Shown piece after piece: positions 54,215 through 64,000 of a stretch of 64,000 nucleotides of DNA. The DNA lies in the NCBI RefSeq assembly GCF_029784135.1, contig NC_073744.1, positions 67,716,593 to 67,780,592 on the forward strand, in the 5' to 3' direction. This stretch comes from Toxorhynchites rutilus septentrionalis. Its lineage: Eukaryota; Arthropoda; Insecta; Diptera; Culicidae. The notes beneath the pieces are model-generated. The model searched no databases. It saw only the letters and a program-made list of their open reading frames with translations, and was not told the DNA's origin. Position 1 is the stretch's first letter. Each line of letters begins with the position of its first letter. Made by a program: the position numbers and the translations under genes.

Positions 54215-55273
54215 AAGTCCGCCTCCGATTTGACAACTTTTGGGTTCTTCCGGAGGGCCTGCTTCATAATCGCCCAATATTTCTCTATTGGGCGAAGCTC
54301 CGGCGCGTTGGGCGGGTTCATTTCCTTTGGCACGAAGGTGACCCCGTTGGCTTCGTACCACTCCAACACGTCTTTTGAATAGTGGCACGAAGCGAGATCC
54401 GGCCAGAAGATGGTCGGGCCCTCGTGCTGCTTCAATACTGGTAGTAAGCGCTTCTGTAGGCACTCCTTAAGGTAAACCTGCCCGTTTACCGTGCCGGTCA
54501 TCACGAAGGGGGCGCTCCGCTTTCCGCAAGAGCAGATCGCTTGCCACACCATGTACTTTTTGGCAAACTTGGATAGTTTCTGCTTGCGAATCTCCTCCGG
54601 AACGCTGAATTTGTCCTCTGCGGAGAAGAACAACAGGCCCGGCAGCTGACGAAAGTTCGCTTTGACGTAGATTTTGTCGTCCATTACCAGGCAATGCGGC
54701 TTCGTCAGCATTTCGGTGTACAGCTTCCGGGCTCGCGTCTTCCCCACCATGTTTTGCCTTTCGTCGCGGTTAGGAGCCTTCTGAACCTTGTATGTACGCA
54801 GGCCCTCCCGCTGCTTGGTCCGCTGGACCAATGAACTTGACAAATTCAGCTTATTGGCGACATCCCGGACCGAACTTCTCGGATAACGTCTAAACTGCTT
54901 AACTACGCGCTTGTGTTTTTTTTCACTGACGGAGCATCCATTTTTGCCGTTCTTCACCTTCCGGTCGATGGTTAGGTTCTCGAAGTATCGTTTTAGTACT
55001 CTGCTGACCGTGGATTGGACGATTCCCAGCATCTTATCGATGTCCCGATGTGACAACTCCGGATTCTCGAAATGAGTGCACAGGATAAATTCACGACGCT
55101 CTTTTTCGTTCGACGACATTTTTCCAAATTTACGAAAAATTGACAGTGAAGCATGGCCAATGTGATCTATACACTCTTATCTGATTATAAGCGAAAGCTG
55201 AAGATATAATTCATAAAAATTAAATTTCTACAGCGTTTTTTCCGTGATGCAATTTGATGTGACACACCCTTTA

Positions 55274-55995
55274 GTGTTGTCATGAGCGGTACAACCTTTG
55301 GCTCTTGTTGAATGTTCAGTGGACTGCACAATCTTCGACCTGTGTATCTGTAAAGAGTATGTGTATGTATTGCTGCGACTAAGTAAAAGTTTATGGATCG
55401 GATAGGAGGGATATGATACAGGGATACAACGGAGGAAACATCATTAAACGTTGACATCGGCGTTTCTGAGGAACAGGTATAGATGAAGCAGAAGGTCAGG
55501 ATCGCGGCTACATAAGATATCCCCGACGGGGATATCCGATCGTCTGCCTTGTGCTCTCAGTGCTCTAGAGAGCTGAGAGCGAGCAGCATGGAACCGGATA
55601 CACGACCAGACAACATGCTCGATGTCATGGTAGCCATCGCCACAATCACAAAGATTGTTTGCTGCGAGCCCAATGCGATAAAGATGCGCGTTTAGGTTGT
55701 AGTGATTGGACATAAGCCGAGATATCACGCGAATGAAATCACGACTTACATTCAACCCCTTGAACCATGCACTCGTCGAGACCTTAGGGATAATCGTGTG
55801 TAACCAACGACCGAATTCATCTTCACTCCACATGCGCTGCCAACTTACGAGCGTGTGTTGACGAGGAATCTGGAAAAATTCATTATGAGCAATTTGCCTT
55901 TCAAATAGTGTGCCTTCTGATGAACCCACTTTAGCTAGCGAGTCTGCTTTATCATTCCCCGGAATCGAGCAATGAGAGGGCAACTCCACCAAGAC
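55274..55995 (-). mobile_element. LINE, outermost layer of the nest, proximal part
   Basis: Continues the LINE of 44241-44589 on the other side of the DD37E element. The 3' UTR part contains ttgtcatgagcggtacaacc, matching 20080-20110 in inverse orientation. The coding part lies at 55444-55995. The 5' truncation is around 55990, where sequence resembling the CR1-like LINE begins in plus orientation. Confidence 0.82.
55444..55995 (-). pseudogene. LINE pol C-terminus: RNase H end and CCHC
   Basis: Open frame with the end of RNase H (ELPSHCSIPGNDKADSLAKV, last catalytic Asp), WSEDEFGRWLHTIIPK, SRDFIRVISRLMSNHYNLNA, the CCHC motif LCDCGDGYHDIEHVVWSC, and a C-terminal RNADVNV before the stop. It aligns with the LINE at 37817 (ERADSLAKV, NEDELGRWLHSIIPK, LCGCGHGYHDIEHVVWSC) but is clearly another subfamily. 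5'-truncated, so non-functional, but without internal stops. Confidence 0.88.
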
Positions 55996-55999
55996 GCAC

Positions 56000-57634
56000 G
56001 TTAGTAAGCATGCAGGAGGTCTCCAACTCTCCCGAACCAGTCGCGTCACCAATATCACCTGTGGTATCGTCCGTCGCCTGTTCCAGTCAACAAAGTCGTC
56101 TTGGCCCTCAAGTCGTGGTAGATGCGGATAACTTCCAAAAATCTCCCAACAGGCGAGTACTCACTTTCTGGAACACGTGCGCTGCCTGATCAATTTCACT
56201 ATTCCAGCTCGACAAGTGACGATCCTGGTAAAAATCTGCAAGCTACCGAACACGCAACGCTCACACTTTATTGTCCGAACCAAAACGAACGATCTGTTTT
56301 TCTGCTTGCCCAACAGTGACTACGACGTCATCGCATCCACTGAAACTTGGCTCAATAGTGACATCCAAAATTCTGAGCTCACACGGAATTACACGATCTA
56401 TCGCTGCGATAGAAACTCAAGCACCAGCTGTTTTCTGCGTAGAGGAGGAGAAGTTTTGATCGGCTTGAAAAACTTTGACTGCAGAGCAGTGTTGCCACAT
56501 TGAAATCTGTATTTCCGAGCTAAAAAATCTTTTTTATCTGTAGAGAAAATAGAAAATATGTATTGGAATCTGTATTGCTTCTTTTGCTTGATATAGTCTG
56601 CTTATCCATATTTTCAAGCTCGTGATCATTTGTATAGCTTGCCAGTAGTTTTCTGAATAAGACTATTTTCCAATTTTCAGGCCTATACAATTTTACTGAA
56701 CAATTCTTTCTCGCAAAGAGGTTTAATTTGATAAAAAATGTGTAATATCTCAGATGAAGAGTTTAAGATACATAGATAATTTTGCCAAATAAAAAATAAA
56801 AAAAAAACATTTCAAAATGTATTTTCCGGAAAAACCGACAGAAAATGTTTATTTCATTTATTTTCACGTTATAAACATTCATTTAATGCTCACTTTCCTC
56901 GTAGTGTTCATACATGGTCTTGCAGAATTTAGCCTTGATGTCGTTTGACAACAGTATTGAGGCACTTCCCCCTCGATTTAATAGTTGCGTTCACAATTTC
57001 TGTAGCGAGACGGTTTCAAACTTTTGTTTTGTTCGCATTATATTGCGAAAAAATATAAATATGATTTCCATCACTACTATATTTGACAGTAGCTAAAATA
57101 GTTCAGTTCAGTACTGTTCGAATTGTCTGATTGAGTTTGTTGATTGTTGCGTAAAATGATCAAATATTTAAAAATTATTATTGTTACAAAATCTGTATAA
57201 AATCTGCATGGATATCCAATAATCTGTAATCTGTATATACAGATTCTTGGTCAAAAAACATGCTGAAAATCTGTATCATTACAGAAAAATCTGTATATGT
57301 GGAAACACTGTTGCAGAGTGCGTTCGTTGTTGTTGCTGGAAGGAAGGTATTGAATTAAAGAGACTTTAAACTCTGAGAGTTCATTCGTCTCTTAATTGTT
57401 GCTGGGTGTGAACGACTAGAGAACATCGTCGTTCGCTATCGTGCGCTATCGAAGTTCGAGTTATTTGTATGCGTTGTTTACCTCCCACCTAACAGTGAAA
57501 CGGTTTTATATGAGAATCATTCTGCTTGTGTCCAGAAATTGAGTGAACTTGCCGGCGATAAAGAACGTGTATTGGTTGTAGAAGATTATAATCTTCCCCA
57601 CTTGTGTTGGATGCATGACGAGGATAGAGATGTC
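56000..57634 (+). pseudogene. CR1-like LINE: ORF1 tail and endonuclease, split by MITE
   Basis: 56000-56110 reads SPEPVASPISPVVSSV, like the Ser/Pro-rich ORF1 tail of CR1-type elements. 56180-56486 reads NSDYDVIASTETWLNSDIQN, YTIYRCDRN and RRGGEVLIGLKNFDC, the first half of an AP-type endonuclease. After the MITE, 57430-57634 reads FVCVVYLPPNSETVLY and VLVVEDYNLPHLCW, where the usual GDFN motif is EDYN. A stop follows at DEDRDV. It may be the continuation of the ORF1 fragment at 42755, separated by the whole 44.2-56.0 kb nest. Confidence 0.75.
56487..57310. mobile_element. hAT-type MITE, 824 bp, with 8-bp TSD
   Basis: The left end is cagtgttgccacat; the right end reverse complemented is cagtgtttccacat. 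Flanks are ctgcagag (56479-56486) and ttgcagag (57311-57318), an 8-bp duplication with one mismatch. CAGTGTTGCCA-like ends and 8-bp duplications are typical of hAT elements. aatctgtat words recur near both ends (subterminal repeats). No transposase. Confidence 0.82.
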
Positions 57635-59370
57635 TAAATTTTTCGATTATTCATTCATTTCGACATGTAGTGGGGGTAATATGGACAGGTCAATAATATA
57701 CGAAGCGTAGAAGTTTATCGCTCGCGAGAGGACTAATTTCTCTCTCTCTCAGTGTTTGTGCGTCAAATACATTAGTGATGATAGTAGTGATGGAAGCCCC
57801 CTGGTTCCAAAGAAAAGCGTTAAAGAAACGAAAAAGCCAATACTGCAGAAGTTCAAGGATGAGTGGACGAGTTCCAGCGAATTTTCTTGTTTCACGAAAT
57901 ATGAGAATAATCTGCACTGTGCATGGTTTAAAGTGTGCTTGAATAAATTGAGTGTCTCACGCGGTGGGAAATCAAACCTGACAACTCACCTGCAAAACAA
58001 AAGGCATCAGGAAGCAGCTTTGAGGATTTTGAATGAGTCGATAGAAAGCATGGAGAAATATGCCATCCCCGAAAAGGTCATGGAGGTGGAGGTGGAACTC
58101 TGTTCGTGGGCAGTGGAAAAGAATATCTCGTTCTCAGTCTTGGGTAATCTTGTTGAAGTTCTCAGAAGCATTGATCCTGAGTCGATAGTGTTCTTCAAAC
58201 TCAAGCTAGGAAGGACCAAGACTGCAGCTCTGGTGACTGGCGTTTTGGCGGAAGTCCAGCACGATGAACTGGTGAAGAAGATGCAACAGCAAAATTTTTC
58301 ATTAATGATTGATGAATCGACGGACCTGAGTACATCAAAGACCCTGGTCATGGTTGTTAGGCTGTTGGATGACGACGGAAAAGACAAGTTTGAGGTCAGT
58401 GACAATATATATGCAATTGTAGAGCTGAAGGCATGCGACCATAAATCGATTTATAATGCTATTATCGGGGAATTTCAAAAGGATGGTATTGATTACAAGA
58501 GGCGATTGAAAGGATTTGCATCAGATGGTGCATCCGTCATGATGGGCAACAATGATTCCTTGATGAGTCTTTTGAAGAAAGATTACCCAGGCTTAATAGT
58601 GGTTGAATGTACCTGCCACTCTTTGGCGTTATGTGTGAGCAGCGTTGTCAATGTTCCAGTTTAAACTGGATTCTTCCAGTTTTTTCCTCGATCCAGTCAT
58701 CCAGCTGAACCATAAAATCTCCCAGGTTTTTGGAATATTGTCCAGTTTTATCCAGTTTTTTATATGTATGATCTAGTTTTAACCATTTTATGTAAAATAA
58801 ATTTACAATGATAAATATAACCTCTCCCTTTACCTTCCTATGCCTTGACCAATTTTATTTTTTGCCATCTATCGTTCAATTTGAATCGATCATTCTTTTC
58901 TTACACAGTCAACTTAGTGTTGCTTACACTTCCGAAATACGGTCAGCGCGGAGTGCATGTGGTGAAAATATACTGTTTTTCAGTCGTGTTATATCTACCA
59001 TATGGACTTCTGCGACAGGCGAGGTTGTTATTTGGTTCTTCCCATTTCGTTCAATTCGTCGGTGTTATGTCGAAAATGCCAAAACAAAAAGCTTTTTCCA
59101 AATGCTGTAAACTTATCAAACTACTTCAAAACAGGGTATCACTCCATTTTTATCTTATTCAACAGCCTACCCACCCAATCGTAAGAAGCAACGTGCTACA
59201 CTGTGTTTAAATTATATAAATACCAGATGTTCTAGGTCCTCCAAACCATTCTGAAGTTCAGATCAATTGATCTATCATTTCATCCACTACTGGTAAAATG
59301 TTCTTAGCAAGAAAACCTACCCAAAATAGTTCATAGAGCCCGCGTGCTTTGCTGGCTTTGAGTTTATATA

Positions 59371-60576
59371 GGGTTGGAGAAAAAGAAATGTCGTATTTCT
59401 GATCGAAATTTAACGATTTATTTAACATACTTAAAATTATCCAATTTAAGTCAAATATGCGCTGTTTTGTTCGCAAATTTTTTGCCATTTAGAAGGCAAC
59501 TTCATTATCCCCCCTTATAAACCCCTTATTTGCAAAAAAACTCAGACAGCCAGTTTTCGCAAGCCTCTATTGAGGCCAACTTAGTATCACCAAGAGCGTT
59601 TTGCATGGACCGGAAGAGATGATAATCACTTGGAGCCAGGTCCGGACTGTACGGTGGGTACAATAGTATATCCAATCCGAGCTCCCGTAGCTTCTGGCAG
59701 GTCATCAAAGATTTGTGAGGTCAATCGCCTGCTTCACACGGTCAACCTGCTCACAGTAGAGAACCGAGTTGAGGGTCTGGCCATAGTTGAGCAGCTCATA
59801 GTGGATGATTCCCTTCCAATCCCACCAAACATACAGCAAAACCTTCTTGGCCGTCAATCCGGGCTTGGCGATGGTTTGGGCCAGCTCACCGCTCTTCGAC
59901 CACGACTTTTTTCGCTTTAGGTTGTCGTACGTGATCCACTTTTCATCACCAGTCACCATCTTCTTCAAAAATGGGTCGAGTTCGTTCCGTTCCAGCAGTG
60001 CATCGCAGGCGTTGATTCGGTCTAAAAGATTTTTTTTGCGTCAACTCGTGTGGAACCCATACATCCAGCCTTTTTTTTGGAATCCAATCTTCTGCAAATG
60101 ATTCCAAACGATTCCAGTTCCTGGCCAATCGAGTGAGTGCTCACATGCCGGTCTACTTGGATGATTTCAACGATTTTATCGGCTTCCACGACGATTGGCC
60201 TACCAGTACGGGGTGTATTTTCGATAGCCACTACACCAGAACGAAATCGATCAAACCAACGTTGTGCTGTGCGAATCGTTACAGTATCGGGTCCATAAAC
60301 TACACGAATTTATTCGGCCGCCTTCGTTGCAGTTTTACCTCGCAGGTAGTAAAAACGTAAAATATGACGGATTTCTTGCTTGGTGGACTCCATCTTTGAC
60401 GCGCTATAATCTGAGACTGAAAAGGACAATCACAACACTGTCAAAACGACACTTGTAGCACAGATTGTCGTCTTTAAATAGCCGTATTGTATGACCCGAT
60501 GCGATAAGTACAACACAAGATATGTTTAAGTGTTGCCATATATTGACAATATACGACATTTCTTTCTCCCCAACCC
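59371..60576 (-). mobile_element. mariner element with both ends, internally deleted
   Basis: The left end gggttggagaaaaagaaatg and the right end (reverse complement) gggttggggagaaagaaatg are flanked by TA (59369-59370, 60577-60578). Length 1206 bp. Same family as 22452-23513. Confidence 0.9.
59520..60395 (-). pseudogene. mariner transposase, frameshifted, second Asp deleted
   Basis: Readable segments in three frames: RHVSTHSIGQELESFG (with a deletion relative to the other copy), [57 protein letters not shown] and SIEACENWLSEFFC. About 60 bp around 59718 that contain the second catalytic Asp (HQDNARPH in intact mariners; partly present in the copy at 22.6 kb) are missing. Dead, but with both terminal repeats. 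Confidence 0.85.
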
Positions 60577-61503
60577 TATATAAACATCAGATGTTACAGA
60601 TCCTTCAAATCATTCTGAAGTTCAGAAGGTCATAGAGTGAATAGTCTCCATTGACTTTAATTTATATGAATATAATACCCAAGTAACCATGCTTCCGTTT
60701 ATATCAAATGGATATTAGTTTCTCATGGTCACTCAAAGGAATTTTAGTTCAAAATATCATTAATTTTATGCATAATCTAAACTCCCCTAAAGAGCTGATA
60801 GCATACTTTGCCTAAAATGCATATGCTCCAGAGTGCTTAGTTTGCAAGAAAGCATACTTTGTATATTTTTTTCAAACATACTTTCCCGAGTAAGAGGAAA
60901 TATTTAAGAATATTTTGATCTTGATACCAAATTTGGTTTGGACAAGTCTGATATAAGAAGTAAATTACCAATGAATAATTTTCAAAAAAATGAGAAGAAT
61001 AGTTTCTCAATACAAACATTTGATAATTCGCAGTTTTGCGACGATCTTCTATCAGCGATTTTATGGACATAAAGCTATAAATACGAGACACTTCAAGTTA
61101 TGTCCGAAAAAATACCGTCCTTAAAATATTGTTTTACGGTAATAACAGTTACTAGAGGCGAATGAACTGCAAAGCTTAAAGCCTCGTAGAACAAAGAATG
61201 GAATGTAATTACAGTTATAGTTTTTCAACTACATATAAACACTACACGAAGCTTCAAGGAAAATTCTATTTCTCAAGCATTGAATGGGTAAAAAAACCAC
61301 TTTAGATAAATCATAGCCGATCTTCCTAAAATAAAATTGTTTTACAGATCCAGTTTTCTTCCAGTTTTTTAAGAGCAATCTTCCAGTTTTTTGAAAAATA
61401 TTATTGGCAACCCTGTGTGCGAGCCATGCTTGCGAGAAAATGCCTCCGTATGTGGAACAGTTGCCACGAGACATCTACAGCTATTTATCTCATAGCCCTA
61501 AGC

Positions 61504-63196
61504 TAAAGTGACCAGATGGTCAGAAGTCTAACGCGGGACACAAAAAACAAAAAGTTATACGTTATGTGAACATAAACCATAGTTTAGCGAGTCTAAACTG
61601 ATCAGTATTATTTCTTTCTGAGTATCGGCACTCAGTTGTAATTATTCGTTGGGTTAAATTTTGTTTGCGCCCGAAAATCACTCGCCTGGCAAGCACGATT
61701 CAGATTCTACAATTTACTTCAAATTACCGAATGGAATGCTCGAAAATTCCAATTCATTTTTCATCGATTTTAGTGTTAACGTATGCATTCAAAAAAATGG
61801 ACTAATTTCGGATGGCGATGAAAGATAATTTATAGGAACAAATTTTCTTTAAATCTTACGTTTATTAAGTCTACAACAAAAATGATTCAAAGATGTTGAT
61901 TCGCAGCAGCAGCACTGTCAAGCAACTTGATGTTTCCATACTGCAAGCTCCACTCCACAGCGAAGGAGTTGGACATCCTGAGGCACTTTGTGTCCGCCAG
62001 ATATAGCCGATGTGGTATTTACAATATCATCTATTTGCCGCTTCTTAAGCCGGGAGATCGAAGCAACCGGCTAAACGGTGGAGAAGAATCTGGCCAAAAT
62101 GGACATTTTTATGCGGAAGCGTCAGACGAGACCGGCCGTATCTGAGCAGCTGGCAATCATCCTGAGGGAGTAGCTTGAGGTGCTGGTGAAAAACTTCTTT
62201 CCGGCGAAAGAAGTGAAAAACTTCTTTTCGTACTCATAATGAAAGACGAGACGTACTTGATGCTAGAATTTAACGAATGCCAGGGGACTGGGTACTTTAT
62301 GTTCCCCAGGTAAGCGATAACGTCAAATATATCATTCACATCAAGTTCTCGAAGAAGGTCCTTCTCTGACAGACGTGAAGGGAATGTCCAAGCCGCTCTT
62401 CTTTCGAGTCATATGGTGAATGGGAAGATATATAGTACGAAGTGCTTGCCGGAGTTGGGAAGGTGATGTGGTCTTTATGCCGAACCTGGGATCAGCCCAT
62501 TATGCCAAAAGATCACTGGAGGATGGATCGGCTGGAGATAAACATTGTCGGGAAGACCACAAACCTTCCCAACATTCCCGATAGAAAACTTTTGGGCGAA
62601 TGGCCAAAATAGAGAGACGGACGACCACCAAAGCCACGAAAAGGTAAAATAACACGCCGATATACATATTTTCATCGGCCATGGTTCAGGTTCCGGCCAA
62701 CTTCCGTAAGACCGCCCAGCGCTTCATTTACGATACTTCATCAAACAACTCTGCCTCTTCCTGTCGAGTTCTTCCGGCTTATTTAAAACGTTAAGCCCTG
62801 ACCGAGCTAGGGGACCAAAGATGAACTTTTCGTCTGACTCACGTTGGTCCCTGCGGACCAATAGGGGACTTTCATAAAAATTATTTTCCAATTTTGTTGC
62901 TGTCGCTTCCAGTGGACACTCTCTAAATAAAAAGCCCAAAGTCGGTGCGATGAAACCAGCTCAACGTATTAATCTTTGGAAGCATTAGAAGCGCTCTTGT
63001 ACAGTCTGCCAAATAAAAGTTTTTTTTGAGATTCATCCATTTAAGAAAATCAACATGATCAAATTGTGATATTGAAATATATTGATATCGCGGGACATTT
63101 TCGTTTCTTTTGCCAAATGCGGGACGGAATGTTACGCGGGACATTTTGTTGAAATGCGGGACTGTCCCGCGTAACGCGTAACGTCTGGTCAGTTTA
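61504..63196. mobile_element. hAT-like non-autonomous element B, 1.7 kb
   Basis: The left end is taaagtgaccaga; the right end reverse complemented is taaactgaccaga. gcgggac words follow near both ends (61538 and several at 63090-63165). Exact 8-bp duplications ccctaagc lie at 61496-61503 and 63197-63204. It contains a decayed DDE transposase of another family. Confidence 0.82.
61920..62665 (+). pseudogene. Decayed Tc1/mariner-type transposase inside element B
   Basis: In shifting frames: ELDILRHFVSARYSRCGIYN, LIMKDETYLMLEFNECQGTG (KDETY like the first Asp box of DD37E proteins), VVFMPNLGSAHYAKRSLE (like WPDLASCHYSK, with Asp changed to Asn), and IENFWANGQNRE (like RPIEKYW). Many stops. It points to an old DD37E-related element that was captured by, or inserted into, the hAT-like element. 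Confidence 0.6.
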
Positions 63197-63350
63197 CCCT
63201 AAGCGCTCTTTTGAGTTCGAAGCTATTCAAGAAATTGTTGAATTGAAGCCATTACGTATGCTTCACCCCTCTCAGACACGATGGCTCTCTCTGGAAGCAG
63301 TTGTAAAACGGAACTTGGAGCGTTTGCCGGATTCAGTGTTTGCCAAATGA

Positions 63351-64000
63351 TCCACTCATTGAAAAAATCGCTTTCGTTCGTTCAAATATGATCTTTCAGG
63401 AAACATTTCCCCCAGTGTTATTCTATTGTTGTTATGTGTTGCAAATCACGACACAAAAGAGAACGAGACAACTCTGCATCGGCTCACACTTCATTGCACA
63501 CCAGCATGCAAGCAAAGCTATCATATACGTTTTCGGTGCAGAAAGCTTATTTTCTTCTTTGCCTCTAACATATGCATACCGACCTTTCCATGCATCATGA
63601 AACAGCAGGATCGTACGGACAACGCAAAGCGAAAGATTCATATTCAGCTAATGTAGCAGATCCTGATTTTTAAGTCTCAGAGAGTGCAAACTATATGATT
63701 ATTTAGCTCGATAGAGGCTAAGGGAAGGGTAGTCAGATTATATTTTCCATTTTTAACGCCTCTATCCCTTGAAATGTGTATATTCATATAGACCGCATAG
63801 TTTTACTAGCAACACCGCTCCAGTGAGAAGCAAAAACTCTCGCGTTTTATCTCTTTTCCCATTCGCTGCTCTCCGCAAATGGTGACGTAATGATGACGTA
63901 ATTTTTCTTGTATCATTTATTGCTTTGCACTTGTCTGTGCAGTGGGTTTCACTATAGTAAAATGGGACGATATATGCGGTTCAAACTTGTATGCAGGCTT
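63351..64000. other. Right edge, nothing recognised
   Basis: No coding similarity seen after the hAT stop at 63350. The right terminal repeat of the hAT element was not identified and may lie beyond the window. Confidence 0.3.

Larger units (their letters stand above)
44719..55119 (-). pseudogene. DD37E transposase interrupted by gypsy insertion
   Basis: The N-terminal 300 codons lie at 55119-54215, the last 37 or so plus the stop at 44830-44719. The break is in SEADF|KRKWIS. Counting the AAGT duplication once, the two parts make 1017 nt, exactly 339 codons with no internal stop, so the gene was open when the retrotransposon landed. The core has VMDDKIYVKANF, IFWPDLASCHYSK and LRPIEKYWAIMK with 37-residue spacing. 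The DDETY-KAD consensus is changed to DDKIY-KAN around the first Asp, so the protein may already have been impaired. Confidence 0.9.
44590..55271 (-). mobile_element. DD37E transposon split by a gypsy retrotransposon
   Basis: Left inverted repeat from 44590 (aagggtgtgtcacatcaaat...), right inverted repeat ending at 55271, TA on both sides (44588-44589, 55272-55273). Without the 9.4-kb LTR element and one copy of its 4-bp duplication the element is 1298 bp, close to the 1307 bp of the element at 7217. It belongs to the same family as 18501-19597. Confidence 0.9.
58640..61415. mobile_element. hAT-type non-autonomous element A, 2.8 kb
   Basis: The left end cagcgttgtcaat and the right end (reverse complement) cagggttgccaat flank the insertion. 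8-bp duplications tgtgtgag (58632-58639) and tgtgcgag (61416-61423) differ at one base. ccagttttt motifs cluster at both ends (58655-58760 and 61345-61395), like hAT subterminal repeats. The interior has no transposase of its own; it carries the mariner at 59371-60576 and a direct repeat on both sides of it (about 59214-59262 and 60581-60628). Confidence 0.8.
57753..63350 (+). pseudogene. BED-finger hAT transposase broken by two insertions
   Basis: The N-terminal part (to 58639) has a BED-like zinc finger (CAWFKVC ... SNLTTHLQNKRH, spacing slightly unusual), then the hAT catalytic core with SLMIDESTDLSTSKTLVMVV and LKGFASDGASVMMGNN (two catalytic Asp) and VECTCHSLALC. The frame resumes at 61424-61503 (HACEKMPPYVEQLPRDIYSY) and again at 63205-63350 (FEFEAIQEIVELK, MLHPSQTRWLSLEAVVKR). 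Counting each 8-bp duplication once, the three parts total 1110 nt from 57756, an exact multiple of three and open to the TGA at 63348-63350. hAT transposases are usually 600 or more residues, so the C-terminal dimerisation region is missing. A true start codon upstream of 57756 was not found. Confidence 0.85.

Noticed and set aside
57700..57756. Intron ending in a long CT tract (tctctctctctcag) before the hAT frame
   Set aside because: The acceptor looks good, but no upstream exon in the right phase was found; the nearby ATGGACAG with a GT after it does not keep frame.
1..64000. CRISPR arrays, bacterial operons, phage or defence systems
   Set aside because: Nothing of this kind; repeats present are LTRs, terminal inverted repeats, foldbacks and tandem units of a eukaryotic genome.

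Overview
This window is eukaryotic nuclear DNA from an insect, most probably a culicine mosquito (Aedes/Culex type). The evidence is short GT-AG introns, a cluster of secreted GH18 chitinase-family genes, Tc1/mariner-superfamily transposases with the DD37E signature first described from mosquitoes, a tRNA-derived SINE, and a very high load of nested transposons. I see no bacterial genes, CRISPR array or operon. The species is inferred, not proven.

Host genes: three GH18 paralogs lie on the minus strand. Gene 1 (1-1511, C-terminus cut by the window edge) and gene 2 (16041-17413 plus an unlocated first exon) are chitinase-like pseudoenzymes: the DxxDxDxE catalytic motif reads DGLEVVWLYP and DGLELAWLYP, so the proton-donor Glu is Leu in both. 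Gene 3 (25967-28000) keeps a canonical [10 protein letters not shown] motif and adds a Thr/Pro-rich linker and a six-cysteine CBM14 chitin-binding domain. A TATA/initiator pair followed by ATGG|GTAAGT at 40898-40829 (minus) looks like the first exon of a further, unidentified gene.

Mobile DNA: 2.3-13 kb holds a broken EN-RT retrotransposon, a 207-bp tandem repeat, and a 3.5-kb foldback repeat carrying an apparently intact DD37E transposon (7217-8523), followed by a second foldback. 13.6-15.9 kb is a TTAA-flanked element with a MITE inside. 18-25 kb holds a DD37E copy inside a LINE 3' end, a second LINE 3' end with 14-bp TSDs, a SINE with 13-bp TSDs, and a CR1-like LINE relic with a mariner inside. 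28-37 kb holds a foldback MITE, a dead Tc1 with double inverted repeats, a nearly intact DD36D Tc1/mariner relative and a pogo-like MITE. 37.8-40.0 kb is a 5'-truncated RNase H-type LINE with 13-bp TSDs.

44.2-56.0 kb is a three-level nest: an RNase H-type LINE (minus) interrupted by a DD37E element (44590-55271), itself interrupted by a 9.4-kb Ty3/gypsy LTR retrotransposon (44835-54214). That retrotransposon has intact gag and pol, 1433-bp LTRs with two mismatches seen by eye, and 4-bp TSDs. 56-63.4 kb has an EN fragment split by a hAT-type MITE, then a BED-finger hAT transposase split by two insertions with 8-bp TSDs, one of which contains a mariner. Removing insertions at their TSDs restores frame for both the DD37E and the hAT transposases, which gives a relative order of events.
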